From Alistipes putredinis (lineage in GTDB: Bacteria > Bacteroidota > Bacteroidia > Bacteroidales > Rikenellaceae): a DNA stretch of 64,000 bases. The position numbers and the translations under genes are program-made. The DNA is taken from assembly GCA_022009915.1 (NCBI GenBank), contig CP091730.1:744001-808000 (forward strand). Direction: 5' to 3'. This document shows, one piece after another, positions 50,097-59,893 of this stretch (the stretch's first letter is position 1; the number at the start of each line of letters is the position of its first letter). The notes beneath the pieces are model-generated. The model was not told the origin of the DNA and ran no database searches. It was given only the letters and a program-made list of their open reading frames with translations.

Positions 50097-51335
50097 TTAG
50101 TCCCAACCGAGAATCTTGCGGAAATCGTACTGTTCGGGATTGGCGACGTATTTCTTTGCAGCCTCGTAATCGTCGGGCGTTATATAGCAGAGAATGTTGT
50201 CGATGACCGATTTGAACTTGTCCGATGTGATGTCCACCAGACGGGGCGGAATTTTGCCGGTGGCAGGGTCCTGCAAATCTTTGAGGTACAGAGGCGAAAC
50301 GTTTCCGGTTCCGTTCACGTACACCATACATCCGGTCTTGCCTTCGCTGAACAGCTTGTAGACGCCCATGCCCAGCTGCGAGCAGTATACGAGGTCGTAT
50401 GCGACGGGAGTCTGGCAGCGAACCTCGTAGCCGATTTCCACCGGACGGCTCTTTACCTTTATGCCGAGCCTGTTTGAGTTTGTTTTCGAGCATCTCGTTG
50501 AAGATGTGCGCCTTGGATACCTTGCCGAGTTCGGGGTGTCCGTGCTCGTCATAGGTGAAGTGTACGCCGCTCTTCTTGATTTCATCTGCGCTCAGTGCAT
50601 GGAATACGCCCTCGGAGATGATTGCCGCACCGTAATCCATGTCCATGATTTTGCGCTTTACGATGGACGAAACCACCAAATTCACGATTTTATCGACCGT
50701 GATTTCGGTTTTGTCGAACATCTCGGGGATTACTATCATCGGATAGTGGCAGGCGGTGCCGATACCGAATGCGAGGTGGCCGGCGCTGCGTCCCATGGCC
50801 GCAAGTACGAACCAGTTGCCGCTTGTGCGTGCGTCCACGTATACGGCGCGTCCGATGACAGCACCCTTGTCCTTTGCTGACTGGTAACCGAACGTCGGAG
50901 TGCCGTCGGGCAGCGGAAGGTCGTTGTCGATTGTCTTGGGAACGTGTATGTTGGCGATGGGGTATTTCTTCTCTTCGAGGAACTTGGCGATGCGGTTGGC
51001 CGTAGAGGCGGTATCGTCGCCGCCGACGGTTACAAGCAGACCTTGATGTTGTTGTCCGTAAAGAATTTAAGGTTGAAATTCTTGTCGAAGTCCTCCTGCG
51101 TGGGTTTGAAACGGCTCATTTGCAGGAACGAACCGCCGCGGTTGAAGATGTCGTCTGCCATGGGGTAGTTGATGTCCACCATGCGGGGTGCGGGGTTGAA
51201 CAGTCCGGTGTAACCCTCGTGCAGACCGATTACGCGGTAGCCTTTCTGCAAAAATGTCTTGGCGACGCTGCCCACAACCGTATTCATGCCAGGTGCGGGG
51301 CCGCCGCCCGTAAGTATCGCAATAGCGTCTTCCAT
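50097..51335 (-). CDS. pfk: 6-phosphofructokinase, PPi-type (two apparent frameshifts)
   Basis: About 413 aa. Signature segments are AILTGGGPAPGMN at the N-terminus, VTVGGDDTAS and HVPKTIDNDLPLPDG. The second Asp in GGDD and the Lys in PKTIDND are the residues that favour pyrophosphate over ATP as phosphoryl donor. The start is the ATG at 51335. Shifts lie near 51047 (missing base before the GGDD region) and at 50465-50470 (extra base in AGCT). It should catalyse reversible fructose 6-phosphate phosphorylation. With the membrane pyrophosphatase in this window it suggests a PPi-linked energy economy. Confidence 0.88.
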
Positions 51336-51429
51336 AAGTATTTTGGTTTTTGAGTTTGAAATGTCTCGTCGGTTTTTTTCCGAATACAAAGGTACGACTT
51401 TTTGAAATATTTTTAAGAATGCCGCCGCT

Positions 51430-51808
51430 TTATTTCAGTTTGCCCATGAATTTTTCGCGGTCCACGATATAGCGCGTATGGGTTCCGCTGCCGATGACGC
51501 CCTGCTCGTCCGCTGCACTGACGTCGAAAAACCAGTTTGCGGCCGTCGATTTCAATCAGCCTTCGCCACGGCTTTTCACTTTGCCGCCCGAGGGCGTGGG
51601 TTTGAGATGCGTCGAGGATATTTGCGAGCCGACGGTGGTCTGTCCGTCAGCCAGAAATGGCGCCACGCACAGCATGGCCGCATTCTCCATAAGCGCAATC
51701 ATGGCAGGCGTGGCCAGCACGTCCATGTCTCCCGAACCTACCGCCGCTGCGGTGTTCGAGGCCGAGACCGTCATCTCGCTTTCGTGTTCTATTCCGGTTT
51801 TTGAGCAT
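51430..51808 (-). CDS. Hotdog-fold thioesterase, FlK-like (apparent frameshifts)
   Basis: About 125 aa. The joined protein has the order VSASNTAAAVGSGDMDVLAT, PAMIALMENAAMLCV, GQTTVGSQISSTHLKPTP, LIEIDGRKLVFDVSA and GSGTHTRYIVDREKF, as in the small Bacteroidetes and clostridial thioesterases related to fluoroacetyl-CoA thioesterase. The Glu of LMENAAM and the His of STHLKPTP fit the active-site pattern. Shifts lie near 51800 (A5), 51560 (AGCT plus one base) and 51537 (T5). The substrate is an acyl-CoA of unknown type; cytoplasmic. Confidence 0.75.
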
Positions 51809-51935
51809 ACTTGATTGTTTGAAACTTTCGTTTTTACCTTTGACTTGTGCGCAAATATATGTATATTCGATGAAACGAAAAAGCGGGTGTCGGGCGAAAT
51901 GCGCCGCGCACGGCATTTTGCACAGGAGCGGCGGG

Positions 51936-52548
51936 ATGCGGTCGGCCTTTTTTACGAATGGAAGACGGGCCGTCAGACGTGTGTGTCTGTCGGTGGTCGC
52001 TCTGCTTGCTTTTGTCGAGGCCATGCCGCAGATGACTTCACGCCACGGCGTAAGCCGCGTGGACAGCGGCATTGCGGGCGGCGACACTGTTCAGGTCATT
52101 ACCGCCAAACCGATATACTGTTTTCAGGCGCAGGGCCGATTTGCGCAAGTACTCCAAGATGATTCGAGACCTTAAAAAGGTATATCCGATTGCTCTGGTC
52201 GCGAAAAGCAAGATGGCCGAGATGGAACGCGAGCTGATGGACATAACCGACAAAAAGGAGCAGCGGGCCTACATCCGTCGCGTCGAACGCAGCATAATGG
52301 CGGAGTATACGCCGGTGCTCAGACACATGACCACCTCGCAGGGCCGGATGCTCGTAAGGCTCATAGACCGCGAAACCGAGTATACTTCGTATCAGATAGT
52401 GAGGGAATTCCGCGGCGGTTTCGTGGCCGGATTCTGGCAGGGCATCGCACGCATATTCGGTCAGAATCTCAAAGACGAGTACGACGGAGAGGACCGCGAC
52501 AAGGTGCTCGAACAGCTCATCCTGCTCTACGAAGCCGATTTGCTTTGA
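51936..52548 (+). CDS. DUF4294 family exported protein (one apparent frameshift)
   Basis: About 204 aa. The ATG at 51936 is preceded by AGGAG and gives a signal-like N-terminus (RVCLSVVALLAFVEAMPQ). After a shift in the T-run near 52126 the conserved part follows: ADLRKYSKMIRDLKKVYPIA, RAYIRRVERSIMAEY, MLVRLIDRETEYTSYQIVRE and FRGGFVAGFWQGIARIFGQN. This is the DUF4294 family, nearly restricted to Bacteroidetes and of unknown function. An earlier in-frame ATG at 51870 is possible. The gene converges with the next one with no gap. Confidence 0.75.
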
Positions 52549-55361
52549 TTACAGCGAGAGTTGTATTCCTCCGTAGACCGTCACGCCGGCCCTGTCGCTC
52601 GGCTTGGCCACGGTAATCTTGACGCTGGTCGTGGCCTGCGAGGGCAGACGGAACGGGCAGATGTCGAAAATAGCATCGCCGCCGTAAGAGTACAGACTGC
52701 GGCCGGCATGCCGCAAGTCCGCATAGGCGTAGTCGCCCCAAAGATTTAATCTTATGCGTTTTATGAACACCACCGACGGGATTCCCCAGTCGGGATAGCA
52801 CAGCGGAAGCTCGATAGTCGAGGCTCGCGGCAGCGTATCTGTCGGCCGAGAAGTCGTAGACGACACCCCGAGGGAACAGCTCCTTGCGCCGAAAACCGTA
52901 CTTGCCCTCACCCCACTCCTTCTGGCAGTTGGCACGTATGGTTATCGAGTGATGTGCGGCGATGCCCGGCAGATAGCCTGCCGCGAAGATGCTTCCAAGC
53001 GTTCGAAAATCGCGGTCGGTCGGGGAGGCGCTGACCGAGACGCGCAGCACGTATCCCCAGCGTGGCAGAAAGTCGCGGGCTGCCTGACGCACGTAGTCCG
53101 AGAATTGCAGCGATGCGGTAAGACGATGTACGCCGCGTGCATATCTTCCTCCACGCAGGGTGTAACCGTTTATATAGGTGTAATCGACGCTCGGAGTCAG
53201 GCGGCGGATGTGGTGGCCGGAACTCAGCAGCATTGGTACGGAGACATAGGCCGAAAGGTCGAGGTAGTGTTTGTGAGCGGGCAGCGCCGCGACGGTGTCT
53301 ATTTCGTAGAACGGAGCCGTACCGCCGCCCCATTGTCCCGAAACGCCTATCTCGGGACCGAGCCCCGAGTATTCGATGCGCCATCTGAGACGCGAACCTC
53401 TGTCTGTGGAGTACCCGTAGCTCAAAAACCCCGAACACGAGGAGAGCAGATCCTGCGACATGACTGTCGCGCCTGCGAAACAGCCGTCCGTTTCGGGAAC
53501 GATGGTGTACGGGTCGAACGCGAAAGGCATCCAGCTGTGCGGCTTGAACAGCCGCGGCGCCTTTGCAAACCGTCGTGATTCGTGCTCTGCGGCCCGAGGC
53601 GTGCGTATGGTGTCTATATTCGGAACGTCCCATTCAGGCAGCGGAGCGTTTACGCGATTTACCGGCAGATTGCCCTCCGGCACCCGATAAAGGGAGTCGA
53701 TGTTTTGCACCGCGAGCATGTAGCCGTCTTTTGTATAGGTGGTGATGGCGGCCTTTTTTCCGTCGGCAAGCGGAGCGGGCGAGAACGAGCCGTATTCCGA
53801 TTCGGTTATCCGGAACTGCCGCCCGCTCGCTATGTCCAGCATGTGCGCCTCGTCCAACCCCGAAGCTATGGAGCCGAAGTAGAGACGTCCGCCGCCTGCG
53901 CGGAGCGAACTCAGGGAGATGTGGCGCGGTTCGGTCACGGGGAGCCAGAGTCCGGTGTCGGCATCGGCCTGTCCGAGCCACATGCCGCCGTCGCTGAGTG
54001 CGATGAAGTAGAGTCGGCGCGTAATGTCGTCCCATGCCAGACCGTGGAGCGATACCGAATCGGGCATCTGGATGATGCGCAGCTTTTCCGCAGGACGTTT
54101 TATGCCGTAGGTCCCGTCCGGACGGTAATCGACGCAAAACAGGCCGTCGTCCGTCGCGGTGGGGTACAGCAGATTGTCATTCGAGCGTATCGTCCTTTTC
54201 CGGTGCGTATCCAGATTCAGCGAACAGAGGTTGGAGAGAACCTTTTGCTCCCACAGCGTGCTGCTTCGGTACTCTGTCCAGTAGAGCGTCCTTTTGTAGA
54301 GTATGGGCCGCGTGCTTACGAGGCCTGTATGTGCGAGCACGGTGCGGCTGCCGTTTGCGGCATCGACGACCGCTATCCGGTTGGTCCGGTCCATGTCTTC
54401 CAGCATGACTGCGATGCTGTCGCCGCCAATCGGCACGGGATGCGAATATTCCGTGTAGCTCTTTTCCGGAGCCGCGATTATCGTTGCGGAGTTTTCGTTC
54501 GCGGGCAGCGAATCCCACATGGCGTAGAGCCGGTCGAAAGTCTCGCGCATCAGTTTTCCGGTCGAGGTGCCGTAATGCCTGCGAAGCCGCACCGCCTTGG
54601 GGTTTATCATGTACGGATTGCGGGCGGAATAGCGAATCACGTCGTCCCACATTTCCATGCCGTAGAGGCATTGGCTGTAACGCACTATCTGGTATCCTAA
54701 CTGGTAGTGGTCGGGAATCTCATGCTTGAAAGAGCCGCAGAACCAGCGGTCTATCTGCCAGCGGCGTTCGGGAATGCCGTCCATGGCGCGATAGCGCAGC
54801 GTGAAGGACGGTTGCAGGGCGCGGCCGAAGCTGCTCATCTGCGTTTCGGCCATTACGGCGTCGCCTTCTATGTACCAGATTGGAATCTGCACCAGACCGA
54901 TTAGCGGAGCCTGCTGTCCCAGCACGTAGCCCAGAATGCGGATAAGGCCTCGGTTGATGTTGTTGTACTGTACGTTGTGGCGGTATTCGTGTGATGCGAG
55001 CTGTTTGAGCCACGGCTCGGAATAGGTATCGATGCTCGGCGCCGCTATTATGTCCATGCGTTTGGGCGCCCACATTACCAAGGCGTTCGAGCGCATGTTC
55101 CGGGTGTGCATCACCACGGGTGTGTGCATCGGCCCGTGCCGATAGCCGTAACCTATGCTGCTGCGGAGCGTATCCAAGAAAAAAAGCATTTTCTCGGCCT
55201 GCCTGCTGCCGTCTTCGGGGTATATCATCCGCACGGACTCGGTCTTGATTTGCCGCCAGCGGACCGAAGCCGGAGAATCGCCCCAGCCTGTAATACTGGG
55301 CCGATGCCTCGGCGGCAAGACACAATGCCAGCACGGCGAGTATGGCATGCAGCCTCCTCAT
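52549..55361 (-). CDS. Large exported protein with HExxH motif, propeller-like middle and barrel-like C-terminus (apparent frameshifts)
   Basis: About 937 aa. Signal peptide MRRLHAILAVLALCLAAEASAQ. The N-terminal domain contains KQLASHEYRHNVQYN, an HExxH zinc-peptidase motif of the gluzincin/peptidase-MA type, and a later Glu-rich helix (WYIEGDAVMAET) that could supply the third ligand. The middle has TolB-like strands (YWTEYRSSTLWEQ, GLFCVDYRPDGTYGIKR). The last 300 residues are alternating strands ending AGVTVYGGIQLSL, like an outer-membrane barrel. Shifts lie at 55285-55289 (AGCT) and near 52830. It may be an outer-membrane-anchored peptidase; homologues without known function occur in Bacteroidetes. 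It lies 4 nt after the SUI1 gene. Confidence 0.65.
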
Positions 55362-55365
55362 CGCA

Positions 55366-55713
55366 TCACACCTTTTTTGCCTTGTATCCGGCTTGGACCA
55401 GAAGCTGCGTGACGCGGTCGCGGCAGTCGCCCTGAATGATTATCTCCCCGTCCTTGACCGAACCGCCCACGCCGCATTTGTTTTTCAGCATGCGTCCGAG
55501 ACTCTGCAAATCTTCCGTCGAGCCGATAAAGCCGCGCACCAGCGTTACCGGCTTGCCGTTGCGTCCCTTGCTTTCGCGCCAGACGCGCAGGTCCTGTTTT
55601 TCGGGCGGCAGCGTGTCGGGTTCCTGCTTTTGCTCGGTTCTATATTCGAAGTCGGGATTGGTGGAGTATACCATTCCCAGACGCGCTTTCCAGTCGTTGT
55701 CTTTTGCGCTCAT
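55366..55713 (-). CDS. SUI1/YciH-type translation initiation factor
   Basis: 115 aa, intact. A Lys/Glu-rich N-terminus is followed by the SUI1 fold: RESKGRNGKPVTLVRGF, LGRMLKNKCGVGGSVKDG and IIIQGDCRDRVTQLLVQAGY. It is the bacterial homologue of eIF1 and is thought to influence start-codon selection. The stop lies 4 nt before the next ATG on the same strand, so the two genes are co-transcribed, although a functional tie is not evident. Confidence 0.9.
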   Translation of the reverse strand: MSAKDNDWKARLGMVYSTNPDFEYRTEQKQEPDTLPPEKQDLRVWRESKGRNGKPVTLVRGFIGSTEDLQSLGRMLKNKCGVGGSVKDGEIIIQGDCRDRVTQLLVQAGYKAKKV

Positions 55714-55852
55714 GGTGCGGGATTCTTTTTTTACGGTCTACAAATTTATGTACTGCGCCTCTTTTTTCAAAATCCGTGCGGGTGCCGTGCCGCAGTTTCT
55801 GGCACCTTGTTTGCGTAATGCAGCATATGCAAAAACCAAAACAAAAACGATT

Positions 55853-56457
55853 ATGAAAAAAAATCTGTTGCTTTTGATAGTATGTGCGGCGGCGCTGTGC
55901 GCTTGCGGCGGCAAAAAGGAGTGGAACGCATCGCAGCGTCAGCAGATGCGCGACCGTCTGAAAGCATACCGACAGTGGATTTATCTCAACGACATGACCG
56001 ATGCCGAGTATATGGTTTTCACGGACGGCGTGGTGGGCACTCTCGAAGAGTATTACCCCAATTACGGGGTGTTGGTTACCTATCCGGCCGCGGACGACAC
56101 CATTTCGCAGGTGGTCGTAACCTCAATCGTCGCGGATATAACCACCGACGCCCACAACATGCGTCATCTCTTCCCGTACAATCATCTGGTAAAACGCGGA
56201 ATTTTGCCGCGCGGCATGACCCGCGACCAGCAGAGGTCTTATTATCGGTGTCTGGCGGACAAGATTAATGACGGCTATATCTCCATGCGCAGCCTTTCCT
56301 GTGGCAGGCCATGCAGGACACTGTGGATTCCACGCGCGTGGGCATGTACCAGAGGGGATGCGCACGGGAACTGTCGCTCGACGTGGTGTCGGATGTAGAC
56401 AAGAATGCGACCGGCAGCCATGCCAAGAGCCACGATAAAAACCGTAAGAAGAAATAG
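55853..56457 (+). CDS. Lipoprotein of unknown function (one apparent frameshift)
   Basis: About 200 aa. Lipoprotein signal LLLLIVCAAALCAC with the lipid cysteine near residue 18. The mature protein has ASQRQQMRDRLKAYRQWIYL, ADDTISQVVVTSIVAD and MRHLFPYNHLVKRGILPRGM, and after a shift near 56295 (possibly in AGCT) FLWQAMQDTVDS and a Lys-rich tail. I do not recognise the family. It ends one base before the end of the convergent SLOG-family gene. Confidence 0.65.
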
Positions 56458-56925
56458 CTATCCGCGGTAGAGGTTTTCTATCGCAAGGCCTAACCGCTCG
56501 GCTTTCCGGACCGTATAGCGCGTTCCGTTGCCGGAGCCGTCGCAGTAGCAGATAAGGGCCGAAGCGTACATGACGAGGTAGTCGTCCCTGCGGTAGTAGC
56601 ATCCGCTGTAATAACGTCGGGAGAGGGTTATGATGACGTCGGTTGAAGCCGTCACGGAGTCGTACCGCCCGACGTTTTTTATTGTACTCCGATGTCCGTC
56701 GAACGGCACCACTCCGACCAGTACCACGTCGGCATGGCGCTCTTTCAGTTCCGCCACCGCTTCCGCTGCGCACAGGTCGAATCCGTCGGCCATGCCGCAC
56801 AGGAAAGTACGGTAGCCCTGCCGGTAGGACCTCTCGACGGCACTCCTGAGCGCGGCTCTGTCGCCGTCCCCGTCCGGATATGTCCTGTGGCCCGAAAAGG
56901 CGAGCGTGGTATTTCTGTCGAACAT
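56458..56925 (-). CDS. DUF1273/YpsA-type SLOG-fold protein
   Basis: 155 aa, intact. It begins LAFSGHRTYP and has the Rossmann-like elements FLCGMADGFDLCAAEAVAEL and VVLVGVVPFDGHRS, then the SLOG-type segment DYLVMYASALICYCDGSGNG. Proteins of this superfamily (YpsA, DprA and LOG relatives) are predicted to bind nucleotides or nucleotide-derived signals. The function in Bacteroidetes is not known. No neighbouring effector is obvious. Cytoplasmic. Confidence 0.8.
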   Translation of the reverse strand: MFDRNTTLAFSGHRTYPDGDGDRAALRSAVERSYRQGYRTFLCGMADGFDLCAAEAVAELKERHADVVLVGVVPFDGHRSTIKNVGRYDSVTASTDVIITLSRRYYSGCYYRRDDYLVMYASALICYCDGSGNGTRYTVRKAERLGLAIENLYRG

Positions 56926-57031
56926 CTTTTTTCGGAATCGCGATTACAAATTTAGTAAATATTTGGAATCAAACTTGCTTGCAGACTCTGTACGTAGTTT
57001 TATGTTTCAAACATTAAAAAAGCGAAACGAG

Positions 57032-57211
57032 ATGAAAAAAATGTGTTACAGTTTGTGCGCACTGCTGGGCGGTGCGGCAATCGGTGCGGCCGTGGCTCTG
57101 TTGCTGGCGCCGCAGAGCGGAGAACGCACCCGCAAGATGATTGGCCGGATGGTGGACGAAGGCGTCGAGAAAGCGAAAGAAGGGTGCCGCAAGATGCGTA
57201 TGTGCGAGTAG
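57032..57211 (+). CDS. YtxH-domain small membrane protein
   Basis: 59 aa. A single membrane helix with the Gly/Ala pattern LLGGAAIGAAVALLLAPQSG, followed by a basic amphipathic helix (ERTRKMIGRMVDEGVEKAKE). This is the YtxH pattern, seen in small stress-associated membrane proteins. It is the first gene of a four-gene cluster of small envelope proteins (57032-58252). Confidence 0.75.
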   Translation: MKKMCYSLCALLGGAAIGAAVALLLAPQSGERTRKMIGRMVDEGVEKAKEGCRKMRMCE

Positions 57212-57373
57212 ATTCGGGATTTTCGCTTTGTTTTTAGACCGGAAATCCGTATCTTTGGCTCTGTCATGGATGCTTCGAGCCTCCGAGGCGCGGACGGACA
57301 CCGGTCCGACAGGCCTTTCGACTTGGAGCATCTTTCTGAAAAAAAGGAAAACGGGTAAATAAAATTTCGGCCT

Positions 57374-57567
57374 ATGAAAGATTCGTTTGCACTTTTGACC
57401 GCTTTTTGTCGCGGGAGCCTGCTCTGGGAGCGGCCGCGGCGCTGTTGCTGGCGCCTTCCGACGGCAAAAACCTTGCGCGGGGAACTTCGCTCGCTGGCAG
57501 AGGAAAAAAACTGAAAGACTGCGGTGTTAATTCGGATTCGGCACCTGCCGAACCGGTTCAGGAGTAG
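57374..57567 (+). CDS. Second YtxH-like small membrane protein (apparent frameshifts)
   Basis: About 63 aa. Starts MKDSFALLTAFVAGALLGAA and continues AAALLLAPSDGKN, RGELRSLAEEKK, ending PAEPVQE at TAG 57565. The pattern of one Gly/Ala helix followed by LLLAP and a charged tail repeats that of the preceding gene. At least three shifts (near 57404, 57421 and 57476) are needed to read it. It ends 5 nt before the next ATG. Confidence 0.6.
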
Positions 57568-57572
57568 CGGCA

Positions 57573-57906
57573 ATGAGCGAAAAAGGATAAACCCACTTTG
57601 TCCGAAGAGTTGATTTCGTATGTCAATATGCGCATCGACTCGTTCAAACTGTCGCTGGTCGAGAATCTTTCGGTCCTGCTCAGCGGCGGCTTCGGCATTC
57701 TTCTGTCTCTGCTGTTCGGGTCCGTCGCAATGATGTGTTTCATCGCTGCGCTGACGGTCCTGATTGCTCGGGCGACAGGATCCGTGCTCTGGGCCTTGGT
57801 GATTGTCGGGGGTGCGTTTCTGATAATCTCCCTGATTGCCTTCCTGCTGCGCGACAGACTGATTGTCAATAGCATGGTTCGGATGTTCAGCAGAATGTTT
57901 TTTTGA
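57573..57906 (+). CDS. Phage holin superfamily III-like membrane protein (one apparent frameshift)
   Basis: About 110 aa. Starts MSEKDKPTLSEELISYVNM (a shift in the A5 run near 57583), then an amphipathic helix IDSFKLSLVENLSVLLSGG, and two membrane helices (FGILLSLLFGSVAMMCFIAA, LWALVIVGGAFLIISLIAFL) before a basic end RDRLIVNSMVRMF. The pattern fits the holin-III-like family (PF07332 type) that occurs in non-phage envelope operons. No phage genes are near, so a holin role is unlikely. Confidence 0.65.
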
Positions 57907-57914
57907 AAAAAACG

Positions 57915-58252
57915 ATGACGACGATGAAGATACTGCACTCTAATTCCGAATACGCCGCCATAAGTTCGATAGGCGAATTGCGCAGGGCGCGCCGAAAGCT
58001 TTGAGGCTTCGCATCGCACGTTCCGAAAACAGGATAGAGCTTCGCTCGCACCGGCTTCTGTCGTTCGATTCGGTCGTATCGTCCATTGTCTCCCGCATCG
58101 CTTTCGTAAAGCAGTCGGTTGCCGGCATCGTGGACGGTTACACGGCCATCCGCGATTATATCCGCTCCTGTCGTGAGAGGCGCGACGGCGCAACGGGCAG
58201 CGATTCCGCCCGTTCAATCGAGCCGACGACATCAGGCTCTGAGGCCGAATAG
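57915..58252 (+). CDS. Small basic protein of unknown function (one apparent frameshift)
   Basis: About 112 aa. Begins MTTMKILHSNSEYAAISSIG, and after a shift near 57990 continues LRIARSENRIELRSHRLLSF, then VVSSIVSRIAFVKQSVAGIV and a polar Ser/Glu-rich tail. A hydrophobic segment around FVKQSVAGIV may touch the membrane. No family is recognised. It is the last gene of the YtxH/holin-like cluster and is followed by a strong terminator. Confidence 0.5.
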
Positions 58253-58274
58253 GACATCCCGTTCGGACGAAATC

Positions 58275-58311
58275 TAAAAATCCCCGTCGAATGATTCCGA
58301 CGGGGATTTTT
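58275..58311. terminator. Terminator after the small envelope-protein cluster
   Basis: AAAAATCCCCGTCG pairs with CGACGGGGATTTTT with a short loop and T-run. It is a strong intrinsic terminator. Confidence 0.88.
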
Positions 58312-58330
58312 GCAGTTACGGTTCGGCCAC

Positions 58331-58364
58331 TTTTTGTTCGTTTTGCGGCGATTTCATATATTTG
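58331..58364 (+). promoter_or_regulatory. Bacteroidetes promoter of metY
   Basis: TTTTTG and TATATTTG separated by 20 nt, 30 nt before the ATG at 58394. It is the best consensus match in the window. Confidence 0.65.
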
Positions 58365-58393
58365 TCTTCCTAATTATTTCAACTGAGAAAAAC

Positions 58394-59680
58394 ATGGAGG
58401 ACAACAAATTCGGCCTCGGCACCCTATGCGTGCAGGCCGGCTGGCAGCCCCGCAAGGGAGAATCGCGGGTCTTGCCTATCATTCAGAGCACAACGTTCAA
58501 ATACGATACGAGCGAACAGATGGCGCGTCTTTTCGATTTGGAGGACAGCGGCTATTTCTACACCCGATTGCAGAATCCCACTTCGGATGCCGTTGCGGCG
58601 AAAATCGCCGCTTTGGAAGGCGGAGTCGGAGCCATACTCACCTCGTCGGGACAGGCAGCCAATTTTTACGCCGTTCTGAACATCTGCTCGGCCGGCGACC
58701 ATATCGTCAGTGCGACGGACATCTACGGCGGAACGTTCAACCTTTTCGGCGTGACGCTGAAAAAGATGGGCATAGATGTGACATTCGTCAATCCCGACAG
58801 TTCGGAGCAGGAGATTTCCGCGGCTTTCCGTCCGGAAACCAAGGCTCTTTTCGGCGAGACGATTTCCAACCCGGGCGTCGCGGTGCTGGACATCGAGAAG
58901 TTCGCCCGCATAGCCCACTCGCACGGCGTGCCCCTTATCGTGGACAACACGTTCGCCACCCCGATTTCTTGCCGTCCGATAGAGTGGGGCGCCGACATCG
59001 TGACCCATTCGACGACAAAGTACATGGACGGTCATGCAACCAGCGTCGGCGGAGCGGTAGTGGACAGCGGCAATTTCGACTGGACGGCCCATGCCGAGAA
59101 ATTCCCGGGCCTTACGACGCCCGATGCTTCGTATCACGGATTGACGTACACCGAGAGCTTCGGCCGCATGGCATATATCGTCAAGGCTACGGCGCAGTTG
59201 ATGCGCGACTTGGGCTCTTCGCCCTCGCCGCAGAATGCCTTTCTGCTCAACATCGGCCTCGAAACGCTGCATCTGCGCATGCCGCGCCACTGCTCCAATG
59301 CCCTGCGGGTGGCCGAGTATCTGAATTCGCGCAAGGACAAGGTGGCTTGGGTGCACTATTGCGGACTGAAAGGCGACAAGTATTACGATCTGGGGCAAAA
59401 GTATCTGCCGCATGGCTCCTGCGGCGTGTTGTCGTTCGGACTGAAAGGCGGCCGCGAGGATGCCATACGCTTTATGGATTCGCTGCGTCTGGCTGCAATC
59501 GTCACGCACGTGGCCGATGCACGCACTTCGGTGCTGCATCCTGCCAGCCACACGCACCGGCAGCTCTCCGACGAGCAGCTCCGTCAGGCTGGCGTGGCTC
59601 CCGACCTTATCCGCTTCTCGGTCGGCATAGAGGATGCTGACGACATTATAGCGGACATCGAGCAGGCCCTTGCCGTGTAG
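58394..59680 (+). CDS. metY: O-acetylhomoserine sulfhydrylase / Cys-Met metabolism PLP enzyme
   Basis: 428 aa, intact. PLP-dependent gamma-replacement enzyme making homocysteine from O-acetylhomoserine and sulfide. Signatures are YTRLQNPTSDAVAAKIAALEGG, SSGQAANFYAVLNI, VDNTFATPISCRPIEWGADI and the lysine site THSTTKYMDGHATSVGGAV. Length and the long C-terminal domain fit MetY better than cystathionine synthase or lyase. The ATG at 58394 follows a strong promoter. A terminator lies after the gene. Confidence 0.9.
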   Translation: MEDNKFGLGTLCVQAGWQPRKGESRVLPIIQSTTFKYDTSEQMARLFDLEDSGYFYTRLQNPTSDAVAAKIAALEGGVGAILTSSGQAANFYAVLNICSAGDHIVSATDIYGGTFNLFGVTLKKMGIDVTFVNPDSSEQEISAAFRPETKALFGETISNPGVAVLDIEKFARIAHSHGVPLIVDNTFATPISCRPIEWGADIVTHSTTKYMDGHATSVGGAVVDSGNFDWTAHAEKFPGLTTPDASYHGLTYTESFGRMAYIVKATAQLMRDLGSSPSPQNAFLLNIGLETLHLRMPRHCSNALRVAEYLNSRKDKVAWVHYCGLKGDKYYDLGQKYLPHGSCGVLSFGLKGGREDAIRFMDSLRLAAIVTHVADARTSVLHPASHTHRQLSDEQLRQAGVAPDLIRFSVGIEDADDIIADIEQALAV

Positions 59681-59718
59681 CAGCCGGATGACCCACGGGC
59701 TTTTTCATGATATGGCGG

Positions 59719-59757
59719 CTCCCCTCGACCCGACTTGCGGCGAGGGGAGTGCTTTTT
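59719..59757 (+). terminator. Terminator after metY
   Basis: CTCCCCTCG pairs with CGAGGGGAG around a 13-nt loop, then TGCTTTTTT. Confidence 0.8.
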
Positions 59758-59893
59758 TGCCGTTTTTCCATGCAGTATTGCGGAAATGCAGGTGCGGTTC
59801 GGGCTGTCGTTCGGCGGGCGGGTGTGGAGGCCGGAGAGAATGCAACGATGCCGCATCGGAATTTGCGAGCGGGGAGGGGCGATTTGCGATAGT

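Noticed and set aside
57573..57906. Holin-like protein as a sign of a prophage
   Set aside because: No capsid, tail, integrase, lysin or att site is near. The neighbours are small chromosomal envelope genes.
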